Below the pieces are notes generated by a model. The model saw only the letters and a list, made by a program, of their open reading frames with translations. It ran no database searches and was not told the origin of the DNA. A DNA stretch of 50,099 bases from an uncultured Clostridia bacterium (GTDB lineage: Bacteria; Bacillota; Clostridia; TANB77; CAG-508), in the NCBI GenBank assembly GCA_947585105.1, contig CANPWV010000008.1, positions 1 through 50,099 of the forward strand, in the 5' to 3' direction. Positions 29,456-39,602 of the stretch are shown here, piece after piece (within the stretch, counting starts at the first letter, position 1; each line of letters begins with the position of its first letter). A program made the translations under genes and the position numbers.

Positions 29456-30584
29456 TTGGGAAGAAGTATAGGAAAAAGAACTAGACTAGATAAAGAAGTA
29501 AAAAAGACTAAAAAACAGTTAAAAACAAAAAGAAATATATTTAAAAAATTTTTAATATTTATATTGTTGTTAGGGACAATCTGTTGCTATTCAGGACTAT
29601 TTTTATTATATGGACCTTATAGTGGCTTTAGAGATTGGTATATAACAACAGCTATGATGACTATGTCTCATAAATATCTTGCTACATGGTTTTATGATGA
29701 AGTCACAATTGAAGATTGTATGTATAGAAACAATATAATTGAAGTTTTGGGAACGACTGATACATCTAAAATACATTTTTCTGTAGATGATAATAAAGGT
29801 CCTTTTGAAAATAAATATGAAGAGCAAGTTTTAAAAAGAAGCGATAAAAATAACGACTACAAGATAATTAGACTCCAAGAAAGTAGATATACAGGCTATT
29901 TAGTTGTAATTTACGATCCTTCTAGAGTTAAGACAGCTGTATCTTCAAAAATCGGATCTTCAGGTGAATATATTTCAGAAATATCTAAGAAAAACAAGAG
30001 TTTAGTTGCTATAAACGCTGGTGGATTTGAAGACGATAATTATTCAGGTTCTGGCGGAGCTCCAATAGGAGTCACAATTTCGTCTCGGAAATGTTATAAA
30101 TGGAAAAGAATATAGAGATCAAGGCGGATTAATAGGATTTAACGAAGATAACATATTAGTTTTAGATTCTGAAATGAAATCAGAAGGAATAAGAGATGGA
30201 GTTACATTTGGTCCATTTTTAATATTGAATGGAAAATCAGCTACTATAAATGGTGATGGTGGTAAAGGAAGAGGCCCAAGAACTGCTATAGGTCAAAGAG
30301 CTGACGGAAAAGTTTTATTCTTAATTATAGATGGAGATAGAATGCTAGGTAGAGGTGCTACTATGAAAGAAGAATTAGAAATCATGGAAAGATATGGTGC
30401 TATAAACGCCGCAAACCTAGATGGAGGAACATCTACATGTATGACTGTTGGAAATGTTTTGGTAAATAATCCTTCTTCTTTAGAGGAAGGCCATCGTTCA
30501 AGACCAATTGCTTCAGCTTTCATACTTACTAAAGATAATTCAAATGATGGAGATCATACTGTTGTAGACAATAAATTAAATTAA
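29456..30584 (+). CDS. Phosphodiester glycosidase family protein (NAGPA-like; one CGGN site)
   Basis: The 375-residue protein starts at TTG behind CGGAGG. One membrane helix (about residues 26-50) anchors an extracellular NAGPA domain: [44 protein letters not shown] and [15 protein letters not shown] are family motifs. The domain cleaves sugar-phosphodiester bonds and is common in Firmicutes envelope proteins. The frame meets CGGA after TCT (extra C at 30086), giving [19 protein letters not shown]. Without the shift the domain is lost after about 219 residues. Confidence 0.9.
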
Positions 30585-30601
30585 TTTGGAGTATAAAATT
30601 A

Positions 30602-32079
30602 ATGAAAAAAATAAAAAATAGTGTTTTACTAATTTTTATAATTTTATTAGCAATTTTATTAGCAATTATAGTTGCTAGTTTTGTAACTTTTTATATTTCA
30701 TTTGAAAATAGTGGAAAAATCGCAAGTGGAATTTTTATCAAAGGTGTAAATGTTTCACGGAATGACTAAAGAACAAGCTAAAAAATCAGTAACAAAATAT
30801 TTAGAAGAAAACGCTTCAGATCATGTTTCATTTTCATTTAAAAATTATCAATATGACGCGGAAATGGAGCAATTTGAGGCTAGGTTTGATGTTGATTCCG
30901 CTGTTGAAGATGCTTATAAAATTGCTAGAAGTAAAAGTGTGATAAATAATGTAAAAACTTATGTATCACTTTTGATGAATACAGTAAATATTGATCCAGT
31001 TCTTATTTATAATGAAAAAGCTTTAGATGATTATATTGATTTTTTGGAAATTTCACTTCCAGAGCAAGTTGAAGAGCCTCGGATATTATATTGAAGATGA
31101 TGAACTTGTAATTACTACTGGCTCAAATGGTGTTGGAATTGAAAAAGAAGCTTTAAAAGAGATTTTGCTTTCATCATTTCAAGATGCTACATATAAGTCA
31201 CAAGTTTTTGTAATTCCAACTTATGTTACATATCCTAATAGTCTTGATGTAGCCAAAATTCGTGATGAAATATATAAGCCAATGATTAACGCTAGTTACA
31301 CAACAAATCCTTATACTTTTGTTGTTGAGGAAACAGGTGTAGATTTTTCTGTTGATGAAGTTTTATCAACTATTAAAAATGTTGGAACAAATGAAGAATA
31401 TAGATTTGATTTAATATATACAAAACCAGAGGTAAAAGTTTCTGATTTTGGAATGGATGCTTTTCCTGATTTATTAGCTACTTATAGAACAGCTTATGTT
31501 AATAATCCTGATAGAACTACTAATTTGAGAATAGCTGCTTCTAAAATTAATGGAACAGTAATAGTACCTGGTGGAACATTTTCTTTCAATTCTGTCGTAG
31601 GTCCTAGAACAAAATCACGTGGTTATAAAGATGCTGCGATTTATTCAGATGGAACAGTTGTAAATGATACAGGTGGTGGAATTTGCCAAGTTGTAACAAC
31701 TATATATAATAGCGCAATAAAAGCAAATATGACAATAACAGAAAGACGAAATCATTCATTTTTACCTACTTATTCAGACCCAGGATATGACGCTACAGTT
31801 GTTTATGGAAGCCAAGATTTTAAGTTTAAAAATACAAGAGATTATCCAATAAAAATTGTTGCAAGCGTTGAAAATGGCTATTGCACAGTTTCAATTTACG
31901 GACTTAAAACAGATAATGAATATGATATTTCAATTGAAACAAATATAATCAAAACAATGAAAAAGAAAACTTCTGGAGGCTCTACAGGTTATGTTGTAGA
32001 TTCATATAGAGTTGTTAGACAAAATGGAAATGTAATTTCACGTGAAAAAATTTCTCGTGATACATATTCTGCCCACTAG
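30602..32079 (+). CDS. VanW family protein with peptidoglycan-binding region (two CGGN sites)
   Basis: The 491-residue protein has an N-terminal membrane helix (about residues 6-40), a domain of the putative peptidoglycan-binding type, and a C-terminal VanW domain (NNPDRTTNLRIAASKINGT, VVPGGTFSFNSVVGPR-like, GGGICQVVTTIYN, ERRNHSF). Two sites: extra C at 30758 (TCA C GGA, giving KGVNVSGMTKEQAK) and at 31080 (CCT C GGA, giving EEPGYYIEDDELVITTG). The unshifted frames stop three and four codons later. GGAG before 30602 supports this start. The role in the wall is not established; VanW lies in some vancomycin clusters but is widely distributed. Confidence 0.9.
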
Positions 32080-32095
32080 AAAGGATGTTGGAATT

Positions 32096-32756
32096 TTGAG
32101 AATACGAAGAAAAAAATGGGCTGAAAAAGAGCTTAATGAATTTAAGTATTATATTGACAATCCTGAGATTGGCTACAAAAATACTTGGAGAAATAGATTT
32201 AAAAATAAAGATAATCCATTATACATTGAAATCGGTTGTGGAAAAGGCTTATTTATTTCTAAACTTGCAAAGGAAAATAAAGAGATAAATTTCATTGCAA
32301 TTGACATGATTGAAGCAATGTTAGGACTTACTAAAAGAAATATTGAAAAAAGCTATAATGGAGAAGAAATTTCAAATTTGCTTTTAATTAGAGCTAACGC
32401 CGAAAGAATTTTAGATGTCTTTGGAAAAGAAGACAAAGTAAATAGAATTTATATAAATTTCTGTAACCCTTGGCCTAGAAAGAAACATAAGAAAAGAAGA
32501 CTAACACATACAAGACAACTAGAAAATTACAAGACTTTTTTGGATAGGCGGAGGGGAAATTTATTTTAAAACAGATGACGATGAACTTTTTGAAGAAAGC
32601 TTAGAATATTTTGAAGAAGTTGGATTTGAAAAAATTAAAATAACTTATGACTTGCATTCAGAAAAAGATTTTTTTAAAAATAATATTGAAACTGAACATG
32701 AAAAAATGTTTTCAGATCAAGGAATAAAAATCAAAGCTGGAATTTTTAAAATTTAA
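32096..32756 (+). CDS. trmB: tRNA (guanine-N7)-methyltransferase TrmB (one CGGN site)
   Basis: TrmB makes m7G46 in tRNA. The 219-residue product starts [12 protein letters not shown] at TTG 32096 behind AAGGATG and holds [11 protein letters not shown] (SAM loop), ELNF-like [20 protein letters not shown] and, after the shift, the [16 protein letters not shown] motif. The frame meets CGGA after AGG (extra C at 32549); only with the C skipped does the [10 protein letters not shown] segment appear, which aligns with the usual GGxxxxxTD. The restored stop is TAA at 32754. Confidence 0.92.
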
Positions 32757-32830
32757 GTTTTATTTAAGTTAAATTATATATATTAGTTTTGAAATTTTAA
32801 CAAAATTATAAAATACAGGAGGGAAAGACT

Positions 32831-33967
32831 TTGATAGAAGTTAAAAATGTTAGCAAAAAGTACGGTGATTTTTACGCTGTTAGAAACGTTAATTTTAATG
32901 TCCAAGATGGCGAAATAGTTGGCTTTTTAGGAAGAAATGGTGCTGGAAAGACTACTACAATGAACATGATTACAGGATTTATTGAGCCAAGCCGTGGACA
33001 AATTATTGTAAATGGTGTAGATGTAGATTCTAAGCCAAAAAAAGTAAAAAAGATGATTGGATATATGCCAGAAGGAACACCACTTTATACTGATTTAACA
33101 GTAAAAGAATTTGTTTCATATATGGCTGATTTAAAATGTATTCCACATAAAAATAAGAAAGAGGCTGTAGAAAAAGCTATTATGCAGACAGGTCTTGATA
33201 AAGTAAGAAATAGATTAACTCGTAATTTATCAAGAGGTTTTAAACAAAGAGTAAGTCTAGCTGGAGCTTTAGTTGGTGACCCTGAAATTTTAATTTTAGA
33301 TGAACCAACAGTTGGTTTAGATCCAAAACAAGTAAAAGAAATAAGAGAATTAATTAAATCTTTTAAAGATAAACATACAGTAATACTAAGCTCACATATT
33401 TTAACAGAAGTTAGTCAAATTTGCGAAAAGGTTATAATAATAGATAAAGGAGAAATTATTGCTGTTGATACTCCAGAAAATTTGGAAAAAAGCGTTGAAA
33501 CAAAACAAGTATATATTGTTACAATTGAAGACACTGAAAATAGTTTTGAAGAAGTATTTAAAGATTATGATCAAATAAAAGAATTAAAGAAAATTAAAGA
33601 AAACGAAGATAAAACTTATGTATATCAAATTGAATTAAAAGAAAATTTAGTGGATGATAAAGAGTTTAGAAAGAATTTTGCTATTAAATGCGCCGAAAAT
33701 AATATATTAAATCTTGGAATTAGTAAAGAAGAAGCTAACCTTGAAGATGCGTTTATTAAATTAATTGAAAATAGACAAGATTATACAAATGAAGAAATAA
33801 ACAAAATTCAATATGAAAGAGAACTTGATGAATTGCGTCAACAAAAACAAGAAAAACAGGAAAGAAAAGAATTTTTGAAAGAGAAAAAGGAAGAAGAAAA
33901 AGAAGCTAAAAAGCTTGAGAAGTTAGAGAAAAATAATAAAGATGATAATGAAGGAGGAGAAGAATAA
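32831..33967 (+). CDS. ABC transporter ATP-binding protein (GldA type)
   Basis: The 378-residue protein starts at TTG behind AGGAGGG. It has Walker A (GRNGAGKTT), the signature NLSRGFKQRV, Walker B (LILDEPTVGLD) and the switch His (SSHIL). A C-terminal extension of about 70 residues is Lys/Glu-rich. It fits the ATPase of a GldA/F/G-like or gliding-motility-type ABC-2 system; the real substrate in Firmicutes is unknown. Its TAA overlaps the ATG of the permease gene. Confidence 0.88.
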   Translation: MIEVKNVSKKYGDFYAVRNVNFNVQDGEIVGFLGRNGAGKTTTMNMITGFIEPSRGQIIVNGVDVDSKPKKVKKMIGYMPEGTPLYTDLTVKEFVSYMADLKCIPHKNKKEAVEKAIMQTGLDKVRNRLTRNLSRGFKQRVSLAGALVGDPEILILDEPTVGLDPKQVKEIRELIKSFKDKHTVILSSHILTEVSQICEKVIIIDKGEIIAVDTPENLEKSVETKQVYIVTIEDTENSFEEVFKDYDQIKELKKIKENEDKTYVYQIELKENLVDDKEFRKNFAIKCAENNILNLGISKEEANLEDAFIKLIENRQDYTNEEINKIQYERELDELRQQKQEKQERKEFLKEKKEEEKEAKKLEKLEKNNKDDNEGGEE

Positions 33968-34644
33968 TGTTTGCGGTTATTAAGAAAGAATTAAAAAGTT
34001 ATTTATTATCTCCAATAGGATATATCTTTATTGGTGCGTTCCTTTTAATGTTTAGTGTATTATTTTATAATTATTTTAATGCTGGATATGCGCATCTTGA
34101 ATATGTTTTTTATGATGCTTCTACACTTATGACATTTTTGATACCAATTCTTACAATGAGAATGTTTTCTGAGGAAAGAAAAAATGGAACAGAACAATTA
34201 TTACTTACATCTCCAAGAAGTTTGTTCTCAGTTGTTATGGGAAAATTTATAGCAGCTATGATTATAGTTTTAATTACAATTTTTGGAACATTCATCCATT
34301 TTGGAATTTTAAGATATTTTGGTGAGCCAGATATTAGAATTACACTTTGTACAATGCTTGGATTTTTCTTATTATGTATGGCTTATATTTCATTTGGTAT
34401 GTTTGCTTCAAGTATAACAGAAAATCAAATCGTAGCTTCTGTAATAACAATAGGAGTATTTATTTTAATGTGGTTTTTACCAGGAGTTTCTCAATTCTTC
34501 AGTGATTTTTCATTAATAGATATGTTTGATCATTTCCCAAGAGGTGTTATTGCTTTAAATGAAGTTGTTAGATTTATTTCATTTTCTGTATTATTCATAC
34601 TTCTTACTGTTATAGTATTACAAAGAAGAAAGAGCGTTAAATAA
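33967..34644 (+). CDS. ABC-2 permease (GldF-like)
   Basis: The 225-residue protein has six membrane helices and the ABC-2 pattern: an N-terminal VIKKELKSYLLSPIGYIFIG helix and the conserved SEERKNGTEQLLLTSP loop that faces the ATPase. Translation is coupled to the ATPase gene by TAATG overlap. With the next gene it forms a three-part system like gldAFG. Confidence 0.88.
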   Translation: MFAVIKKELKSYLLSPIGYIFIGAFLLMFSVLFYNYFNAGYAHLEYVFYDASTLMTFLIPILTMRMFSEERKNGTEQLLLTSPRSLFSVVMGKFIAAMIIVLITIFGTFIHFGILRYFGEPDIRITLCTMLGFFLLCMAYISFGMFASSITENQIVASVITIGVFILMWFLPGVSQFFSDFSLIDMFDHFPRGVIALNEVVRFISFSVLFILLTVIVLQRRKSVK

Positions 34645-34659
34645 GGAGGTATGGCGAAG

Positions 34660-36255
34660 ATGAGTAAAAATAAAAAGAATAAAAACAAAGATTTACAAAA
34701 TGAAGAAATAAATAATAATGATCAAATTGTAAAAGAAACAGCTCTAGAGCAAATTGAACCTGAACTTGAAGAAACTGAAAGCTATAAAAAAGCAAGCTTT
34801 GGTGAAAAAATTTCTTTAAAATTTAGAAAAAGATTAATAGCTAGTAGATTTCATACTTTAATTTTGATTTTATTGTTAGTTGCTGTTATTTGGGGAATAA
34901 ATATTTGGGCAGAATCTAAAAAAGGTGTTCAAATAGATCTTACTAAAAACAAATTATATTCAATAACAAATGTAACAAAAGATCAACTTAAAAACTTAGA
35001 TAAAGATGTTTTGATATATGTATATGGATTTGACGAAAGTAGTGAATATGTTGAGTTTTTAGATCAATATAAGAATTTCAATAAAAAAATAAATTATCAA
35101 ATTATAGATGAAACAAATAATTATGATATTGTTTCAAAATATAATTTAGGTCAATATTCTACAATAATTGTTACTTGTGGAGAAAAAGATAAAATAATTT
35201 ATCCTGAATATGAATTTTTTGAAACAGATCAAGTTACAGGAGAAGAAGTAAATATTGCTGAAGAAGCTATTACAAATGCTATTTTAAAGGTTTCAATAGA
35301 TGATCCTATAAAAGTTTATTTTGCTATTGGAACAGGTGGTTATAGTAAAGATACTTTATCATATTTGTCTTCAGAGCTAGAAAATCAAGTATATGAACTT
35401 GAAGATTTGAATTTATTAACTATAACTGAAATACCTTCTGATTGTGATATATTAGCTTTATTAGGACTTGAAAATGATATAACAGAGCCTCAGTCAGAAT
35501 TAATTAAAAATTACGTAAATAATGGTGGAGACTTACTTGTATGTTCATTAGTTCCAAATGATGGTACTGAATTTACAAATTTACAAAGTGTCTTAGATTT
35601 ATATGGAGCAAAATTAAATAAAGGTATTTTATATGAGCAAGATAGTAATCATCGTTTATCTTTAGGAAGTTATGGAGTTGAGCCTAGTTATTTGATTCCT
35701 GGCTATTCTTTATATAATCCTATAACATCAAAATTCCAAGATGGAAATAGTCAAAAAATGGTAGTTATGCCTATATCACAAAGTATTACAGTATCAGAAG
35801 TTTCTGATGAAAATGTAAATGTTACAGAATCTGAAATACTTTCAACTTCAAGTAAATGTTATAATATTACTGATTATTCAAATGGTATAACAGAAAGCTC
35901 TTTTGATGGATTAGAGCCAAATACCTTTACTGTTGCTACAGAGCTTACAAGAACATTGACAAATGGTGAAAATGAAGTAGAATCAAAACTTGTAATTTAT
36001 GGAAATGATAGTTTCATTACAGATCAAATGTTATATAACTTTGGAGGTTTAGGAAATTTTGATTTAATTACAAATACTTTTGCTGAACTTGCTGGAGAAG
36101 AAGATTTGATAACTGTTAAGAAAGTTACAAATAATACAATTTTCCAAAAAACAGAAACACAAGATAGAATTACAAAATTAATTATTTTTGGAGTACCAGT
36201 TATTCTTATACTTTCAGGAATTATAATTTGGACTTATCGTAAAAGAAAAAGATAA
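34660..36255 (+). CDS. GldG-like auxiliary protein of the ABC system
   Basis: The 531-residue protein has one membrane helix after a charged N-terminus (about residues 65-85), a large extracytoplasmic ABC_transp_aux-type region (KLYSITNVTKDQLKNL, then LLALLG-like segments such as DCDILALLGLENDI) and a C-terminal helix with a basic tail (TYRKRKR). An in-frame ATG at 34651 lies one base after AGGAGGT, too close; the ATG at 34660 has normal spacing. It ends the three-gene unit. No CGGN site. Confidence 0.82.
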   Translation: MSKNKKNKNKDLQNEEINNNDQIVKETALEQIEPELEETESYKKASFGEKISLKFRKRLIASRFHTLILILLLVAVIWGINIWAESKKGVQIDLTKNKLYSITNVTKDQLKNLDKDVLIYVYGFDESSEYVEFLDQYKNFNKKINYQIIDETNNYDIVSKYNLGQYSTIIVTCGEKDKIIYPEYEFFETDQVTGEEVNIAEEAITNAILKVSIDDPIKVYFAIGTGGYSKDTLSYLSSELENQVYELEDLNLLTITEIPSDCDILALLGLENDITEPQSELIKNYVNNGGDLLVCSLVPNDGTEFTNLQSVLDLYGAKLNKGILYEQDSNHRLSLGSYGVEPSYLIPGYSLYNPITSKFQDGNSQKMVVMPISQSITVSEVSDENVNVTESEILSTSSKCYNITDYSNGITESSFDGLEPNTFTVATELTRTLTNGENEVESKLVIYGNDSFITDQMLYNFGGLGNFDLITNTFAELAGEEDLITVKKVTNNTIFQKTETQDRITKLIIFGVPVILILSGIIIWTYRKRKR

Positions 36256-36272
36256 AATATAAGGGGGATAAT

Positions 36273-36896
36273 ATGTTGCCAGAAGTTAAAGTTTTATGTC
36301 ATAGTAGTATACGTTTTGATAAGAATCTTGTAATTTATTTTGATCCATATAAAATACAAGATAGTAGTCACGATGCTGATATCATCTTTTGTACACATAC
36401 TCATTACGATCATTTTTCAGAAGATGATATTTTGAAAGTAATGAACGAAAAAACTATATTTGTTGGAACAGAAGACAGTTATGTAAAAGTTTTGAGACTT
36501 GGCTTTTCAGAAGAAAGAATTAGAATTGTTGAGCCAGAAAATCATTATGATGTTTTAGGAATAAGATTTGAAACAGTTCCAGCTTATAATATTGGAAAAC
36601 CTTATCATCCAAAAGAAAATGGATGGGTAGGCTATTTAATAGAAATAGGAGGAGTTCATTATTATGTTGCTGGTGACACAGATATAACCCCTGAAACAAA
36701 AAATGTAAAATGTGATGTTGCTTTAGTTCCAATTGGCGGAAGATTTACAATGAACGCAAAAGAATCAGCCTCACTTGTAAATACAATTGAACCTAAAATT
36801 GCAATTCCAACACATTATGGTGAAATTGTTGGAACAAAAGAAGATGGAGAGCTTTTCAAAAAATTAGTAAAAGAAGGAATAAGAGTTGAAATTTAA
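36273..36896 (+). CDS. MBL-fold metallohydrolase
   Basis: The 207-residue protein carries the metallo-beta-lactamase metal motif THTHYDH (HxHxDH), further ligands in YVAGDTDI (Asp) and PTHYGE (His). It resembles UPF0173/YtkL-type metal-dependent hydrolases whose substrates are unknown. A GGGGG ribosome site precedes the ATG at 36273. It lies 11 bp before the dCMP deaminase gene and both probably belong to one transcript. Confidence 0.82.
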   Translation: MLPEVKVLCHSSIRFDKNLVIYFDPYKIQDSSHDADIIFCTHTHYDHFSEDDILKVMNEKTIFVGTEDSYVKVLRLGFSEERIRIVEPENHYDVLGIRFETVPAYNIGKPYHPKENGWVGYLIEIGGVHYYVAGDTDITPETKNVKCDVALVPIGGRFTMNAKESASLVNTIEPKIAIPTHYGEIVGTKEDGELFKKLVKEGIRVEI

Positions 36897-36907
36897 GGAG
36901 AATTCTT

Positions 36908-37402
36908 ATGGAAGAAAGAAGAGATAAAATTAATTATTATTTAGATATCGCTGAAGCTGTAGCTGGAAGAGCTACTTGCCTTAGAAAAAAATATGGAAGT
37001 GTAATTGTAAATAAAGACCAAATAATTTCTACAGGCTATGCTGGAGCTCCTCGTGGAAGAGTAAATTGTTGTGATTTAGGTTATTGCACAAAGAAAAAAT
37101 ATCTTCCAGAATCACATCATTCAGGTTATGATTATTGTAGATCTGTTCATAGTGAACAAAACGCTATGATTAGCGCTTCTCGTGATGAAATGATTGGTGG
37201 TCATTTATATTTAGTTGGCTATAGAACTGAAAGCCATGAATATGAAAAAGATGCTTCACCTTGTTTACTTTGTAGAAAAATGATTATAAATGCTGGAATT
37301 GAAAAGGTTTATATTAGAATTGATAAAAATACTTATAAAGAAATTTTAGTTGATGATTGGATTAAAAATGATGAGCTTTTAAATGGTCAAACAGAGTATT
37401 AA
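36908..37402 (+). CDS. dCMP deaminase family protein
   Basis: The 164-residue protein has the zinc site of cytidine/deoxycytidylate deaminases: catalytic Glu in HSEQNAM and the cysteine pair in PCLLC. Additional Cys (VNCCDLGYC) fit the ComEB-type dCMP deaminase, which makes dUMP for thymidylate synthesis. AAGGAG precedes the ATG. The nearby car genes fit a pyrimidine context, although a promoter separates them. Confidence 0.85.
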   Translation: MEERRDKINYYLDIAEAVAGRATCLRKKYGSVIVNKDQIISTGYAGAPRGRVNCCDLGYCTKKKYLPESHHSGYDYCRSVHSEQNAMISASRDEMIGGHLYLVGYRTESHEYEKDASPCLLCRKMIINAGIEKVYIRIDKNTYKEILVDDWIKNDELLNGQTEY

Positions 37403-37453
37403 ACTAATATTTAATAATTATAAAATTTAATTGTAAAAATTTGATTAAAAGTA

Positions 37454-37482
37454 TTGACAAATCGATTAAAAAATTTTATGAT
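37454..37482 (+). promoter_or_regulatory. Sigma-A-type promoter of greA
   Basis: TTGACA and TATGAT with 17-bp spacing, 55 bp upstream of the greA start. Confidence 0.8.
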
Positions 37483-37537
37483 TAGGAAGGTAATTTGAAT
37501 AACTTTTTTTAAGATTGAGAAGGGAGTGTTTATTAAA

Positions 37538-38014
37538 ATGCCAGATAAAGAAATTCTATTAACACAAGAAGGGTATAATAACTTAGAAAAAGAGTTAGAA
37601 GATTTAAAAACAGTTAAAAGATATGAGATTTCAGAAAGAATTAAAGTTGCTTTAGGTTTTGGTGACTTATCTGAAAATTCTGAATATGATGAAGCTAAAA
37701 ACGCTCAAGCTGCTAATGAAAATAAAATAGCTGAGTTAGAACAAAAATTAAGATATGCTAAAATTATTGATGATTCAGAAGTAGATACAGAAACTGTTCA
37801 AGTTGGAAATATTGTTAAAGTTTTAGATATGGAATTTAATGAAGAAGACGAATATACCATTGTTGGAACAACAGAGGTTGATTTGTCATTAAATAAAATT
37901 TCTAACGAATCACCAATTGCTGCTGGTTTATTAGGAAAGAAAGTTGGAGATATTGCTCAAATTGATGCTCCAGCTGGTATTGTTAAATTAAAGATTTTGG
38001 AAATCAAAAAATAA
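37538..38014 (+). CDS. greA: Transcription elongation factor GreA
   Basis: GreA stimulates cleavage of backtracked RNA in RNA polymerase. The 158-residue length and motifs are typical: an N-terminal coiled coil with [19 protein letters not shown], whose acidic tip acts in the active centre, and a C-terminal FKBP-like domain ending with [17 protein letters not shown] fits the ATG at 37538. No CGGN site. Confidence 0.93.
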   Translation: MPDKEILLTQEGYNNLEKELEDLKTVKRYEISERIKVALGFGDLSENSEYDEAKNAQAANENKIAELEQKLRYAKIIDDSEVDTETVQVGNIVKVLDMEFNEEDEYTIVGTTEVDLSLNKISNESPIAAGLLGKKVGDIAQIDAPAGIVKLKILEIKK

Positions 38015-38019
38015 AATTT

Positions 38020-38046
38020 AAAAGCGCTGGTAACAGTGCTTTTTGT
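38020..38046 (+). terminator. Terminator after greA
   Basis: Stem AAAAGCGCTG/CAGTGCTTTT, one G-T pair, with GTAA loop and T-rich end. Confidence 0.7.
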
Positions 38047-38076
38047 TTAGCCAAAATAAGTTATAAAGGAGGTTAT

Positions 38077-39139
38077 ATGAAAGGCTATTTAGTTTTAGAA
38101 AATGGAGAAATATTTGAAGGAGAAAGATTTGGAGCAAATCTAGATACAACTTGCGAAGTAGTATTTAATACTGGAATGGCCGGTTATATCGAGACTTTCA
38201 CAGATCCTTCATATTTTGGACAAGGGATTGTTATGACATATCCACTAATTGGAAACTATGGAATTATTCATGAAGACGAGGAATCAACGAGAGTTTGGGC
38301 TAGTGCGGTGTTTATTCATGAGCTTGCTAATAATGAAAGTAATTTTAGAACAGACACAGATTTAGATAGTTTTCTAAAATCTAACAAAGTTCCTGGTCTA
38401 AAAAATGTAAATACTAGAAGGCTAACTAGAATTTTAAGAGACAGTGGAACAATGAAAGGAAAGCTTGTCTCAGATATTTCAAATCTTGATGAGATTTTAG
38501 AAGAAATAAAAAAATATAGAATTATAAATTCAGTAGAAATTGTTACTAGAAAGCAAGTTGTAAGTTATGGTCTAGGAAGAGCTAAACAAATCGCTTTAAT
38601 AGATTATGGAGCTAAAGATAATATTGTAAATTCTCTTTTAAAAAGAGGTGTTTCTGTTGCGGTTTATCCAGCAACAACAGACATTTCAATAATCTTAGCA
38701 AATCGTCCAAATGGAATACTATTATCAAATGGACCTCGGAGATCCTGAAGATTGCACTATAGAAATAGAAAATCTAAAAAGATTAATTAAAACAAACATA
38801 CCAATTTTAGGAATTTGTTTAGGACATCAATTAATGGCTATTGCTAATGGATTTAAAACAGGAAAGCTTAAATATGGTCATAGAGGCGCAAATCATCCTG
38901 TAAAAGATTTAGAAACTGGAAAAGTATATATAACTTCTCAAAATCATGGTTATTATGTTTTAGAAGACTCAATTGATCCAGAAATTGCTGAAGTATCACA
39001 TATAAATTTAAATGATGGAACTGTTGAAGGAATTCGTTATAAAAACAAAAATATTTCAACTGTTCAATTTCATCCTGAGGCTTGCCCTGGACCTGAAGAG
39101 ACAGGGTATTTATTTGATGAATTTCTAGGAAAGATTTAA
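38077..39139 (+). CDS. carA: Carbamoyl-phosphate synthase small subunit (one CGGN site)
   Basis: CarA hydrolyses glutamine and passes ammonia to CarB. The 353-residue product has the synthase N-domain (GYLVLENGEIFEGE, FNTGMAGYIETFTDPSY) and the class I glutaminase domain with the nucleophile in ILGICLGHQ and FHPEACPGP. The frame meets CGGA after CCT (extra C at 38737), giving LSNGPGDPEDC, the family's conserved SNGPGDP. Without the shift the protein stops three codons later and lacks the catalytic triad. AGGAGGT precedes the ATG. CarB is 460 bp downstream beyond an antisense gene. Confidence 0.95.
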
Positions 39140-39143
39140 AAAA

Positions 39144-39165
39144 ATCTGGTGGGTTTACCACCAGA
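39144..39165 (-). terminator. Terminator of the minus-strand membrane gene
   Basis: Stem TCTGGTGG/CCACCAGA with GTTTA loop; on the minus strand it is followed by seven T, on the plus strand there is no T run. It may still cover the end of carA by its hairpin. Confidence 0.65.
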
Positions 39166-39174
39166 CAGTTAGTG

Positions 39175-39390
39175 TCATTTGAAACAATAAGTTTGAAGAA
39201 AAGCAACCAATAAAACATCTAATACAACAGAAACTATAATTTTTACAATTTTATTATTGCCAATTTTGTATAAGATGCTTGAAGAATCTTTGTAGCTTTT
39301 AAAGTTTCCAATGACAACATACCAACCAATAAAACAAACAATTAGTTGGAAAAAGAGATTCCGCTCAAGAAAGCTGAATAAATCAAACAT
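39175..39390 (-). CDS. Small two-helix membrane protein between carA and carB
   Basis: The 71-residue protein has two hydrophobic helices (about residues 12-28 and 50-68) with a short charged loop. It is supported by GGAGG eight bases before its ATG and by its own promoter and terminator on this strand. I do not recognise the family; it looks faintly like YggT-type short membrane proteins. It is transcribed against carA and carB. Confidence 0.65.
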   Translation of the reverse strand: MFDLFSFLERNLFFQLIVCFIGWYVVIGNFKSYKDSSSILYKIGNNKIVKIIVSVVLDVLLVAFLQTYCFK

Positions 39391-39426
39391 ACAGATTCCT
39401 CCATTTTGTGTAAAATATACAATATA

Positions 39427-39455
39427 ATTATAACATGAAATGGAAATTGAAGCAA
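39427..39455 (-). promoter_or_regulatory. Promoter of the minus-strand membrane gene
   Basis: On this strand TTGCTT and TATAAT have 17-bp spacing, about 40 bp upstream of its ATG. Confidence 0.55.
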
Positions 39456-39503
39456 ATTATTATAAAGTTCAAAGGAGAAGCGAGTATAGCTAGGCGCGCG
39501 AAA

Positions 39504-39548
39504 GCAATATTCAATGAGGCGTACGAGGGTACGTCGATTTGAAATTGC
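39504..39548 (+). other. GC-rich hairpin upstream of carB
   Basis: GCAATATTCAA and TTGAAATTGC pair (one bulge) and enclose a second stem GCGTAC/GTACGT with GAGG loop. The surrounding 39480-39600 is much richer in G and C than nearby sequence. There is no T run, so it is not a standard terminator; it may be a leader structure of carB or repeat debris. Confidence 0.5.
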
Positions 39549-39602
39549 TTGAGCAGCAACAACGCTAGACGAAGCTTATCGTTTGAACAGAAGGAGAACG
39601 AA

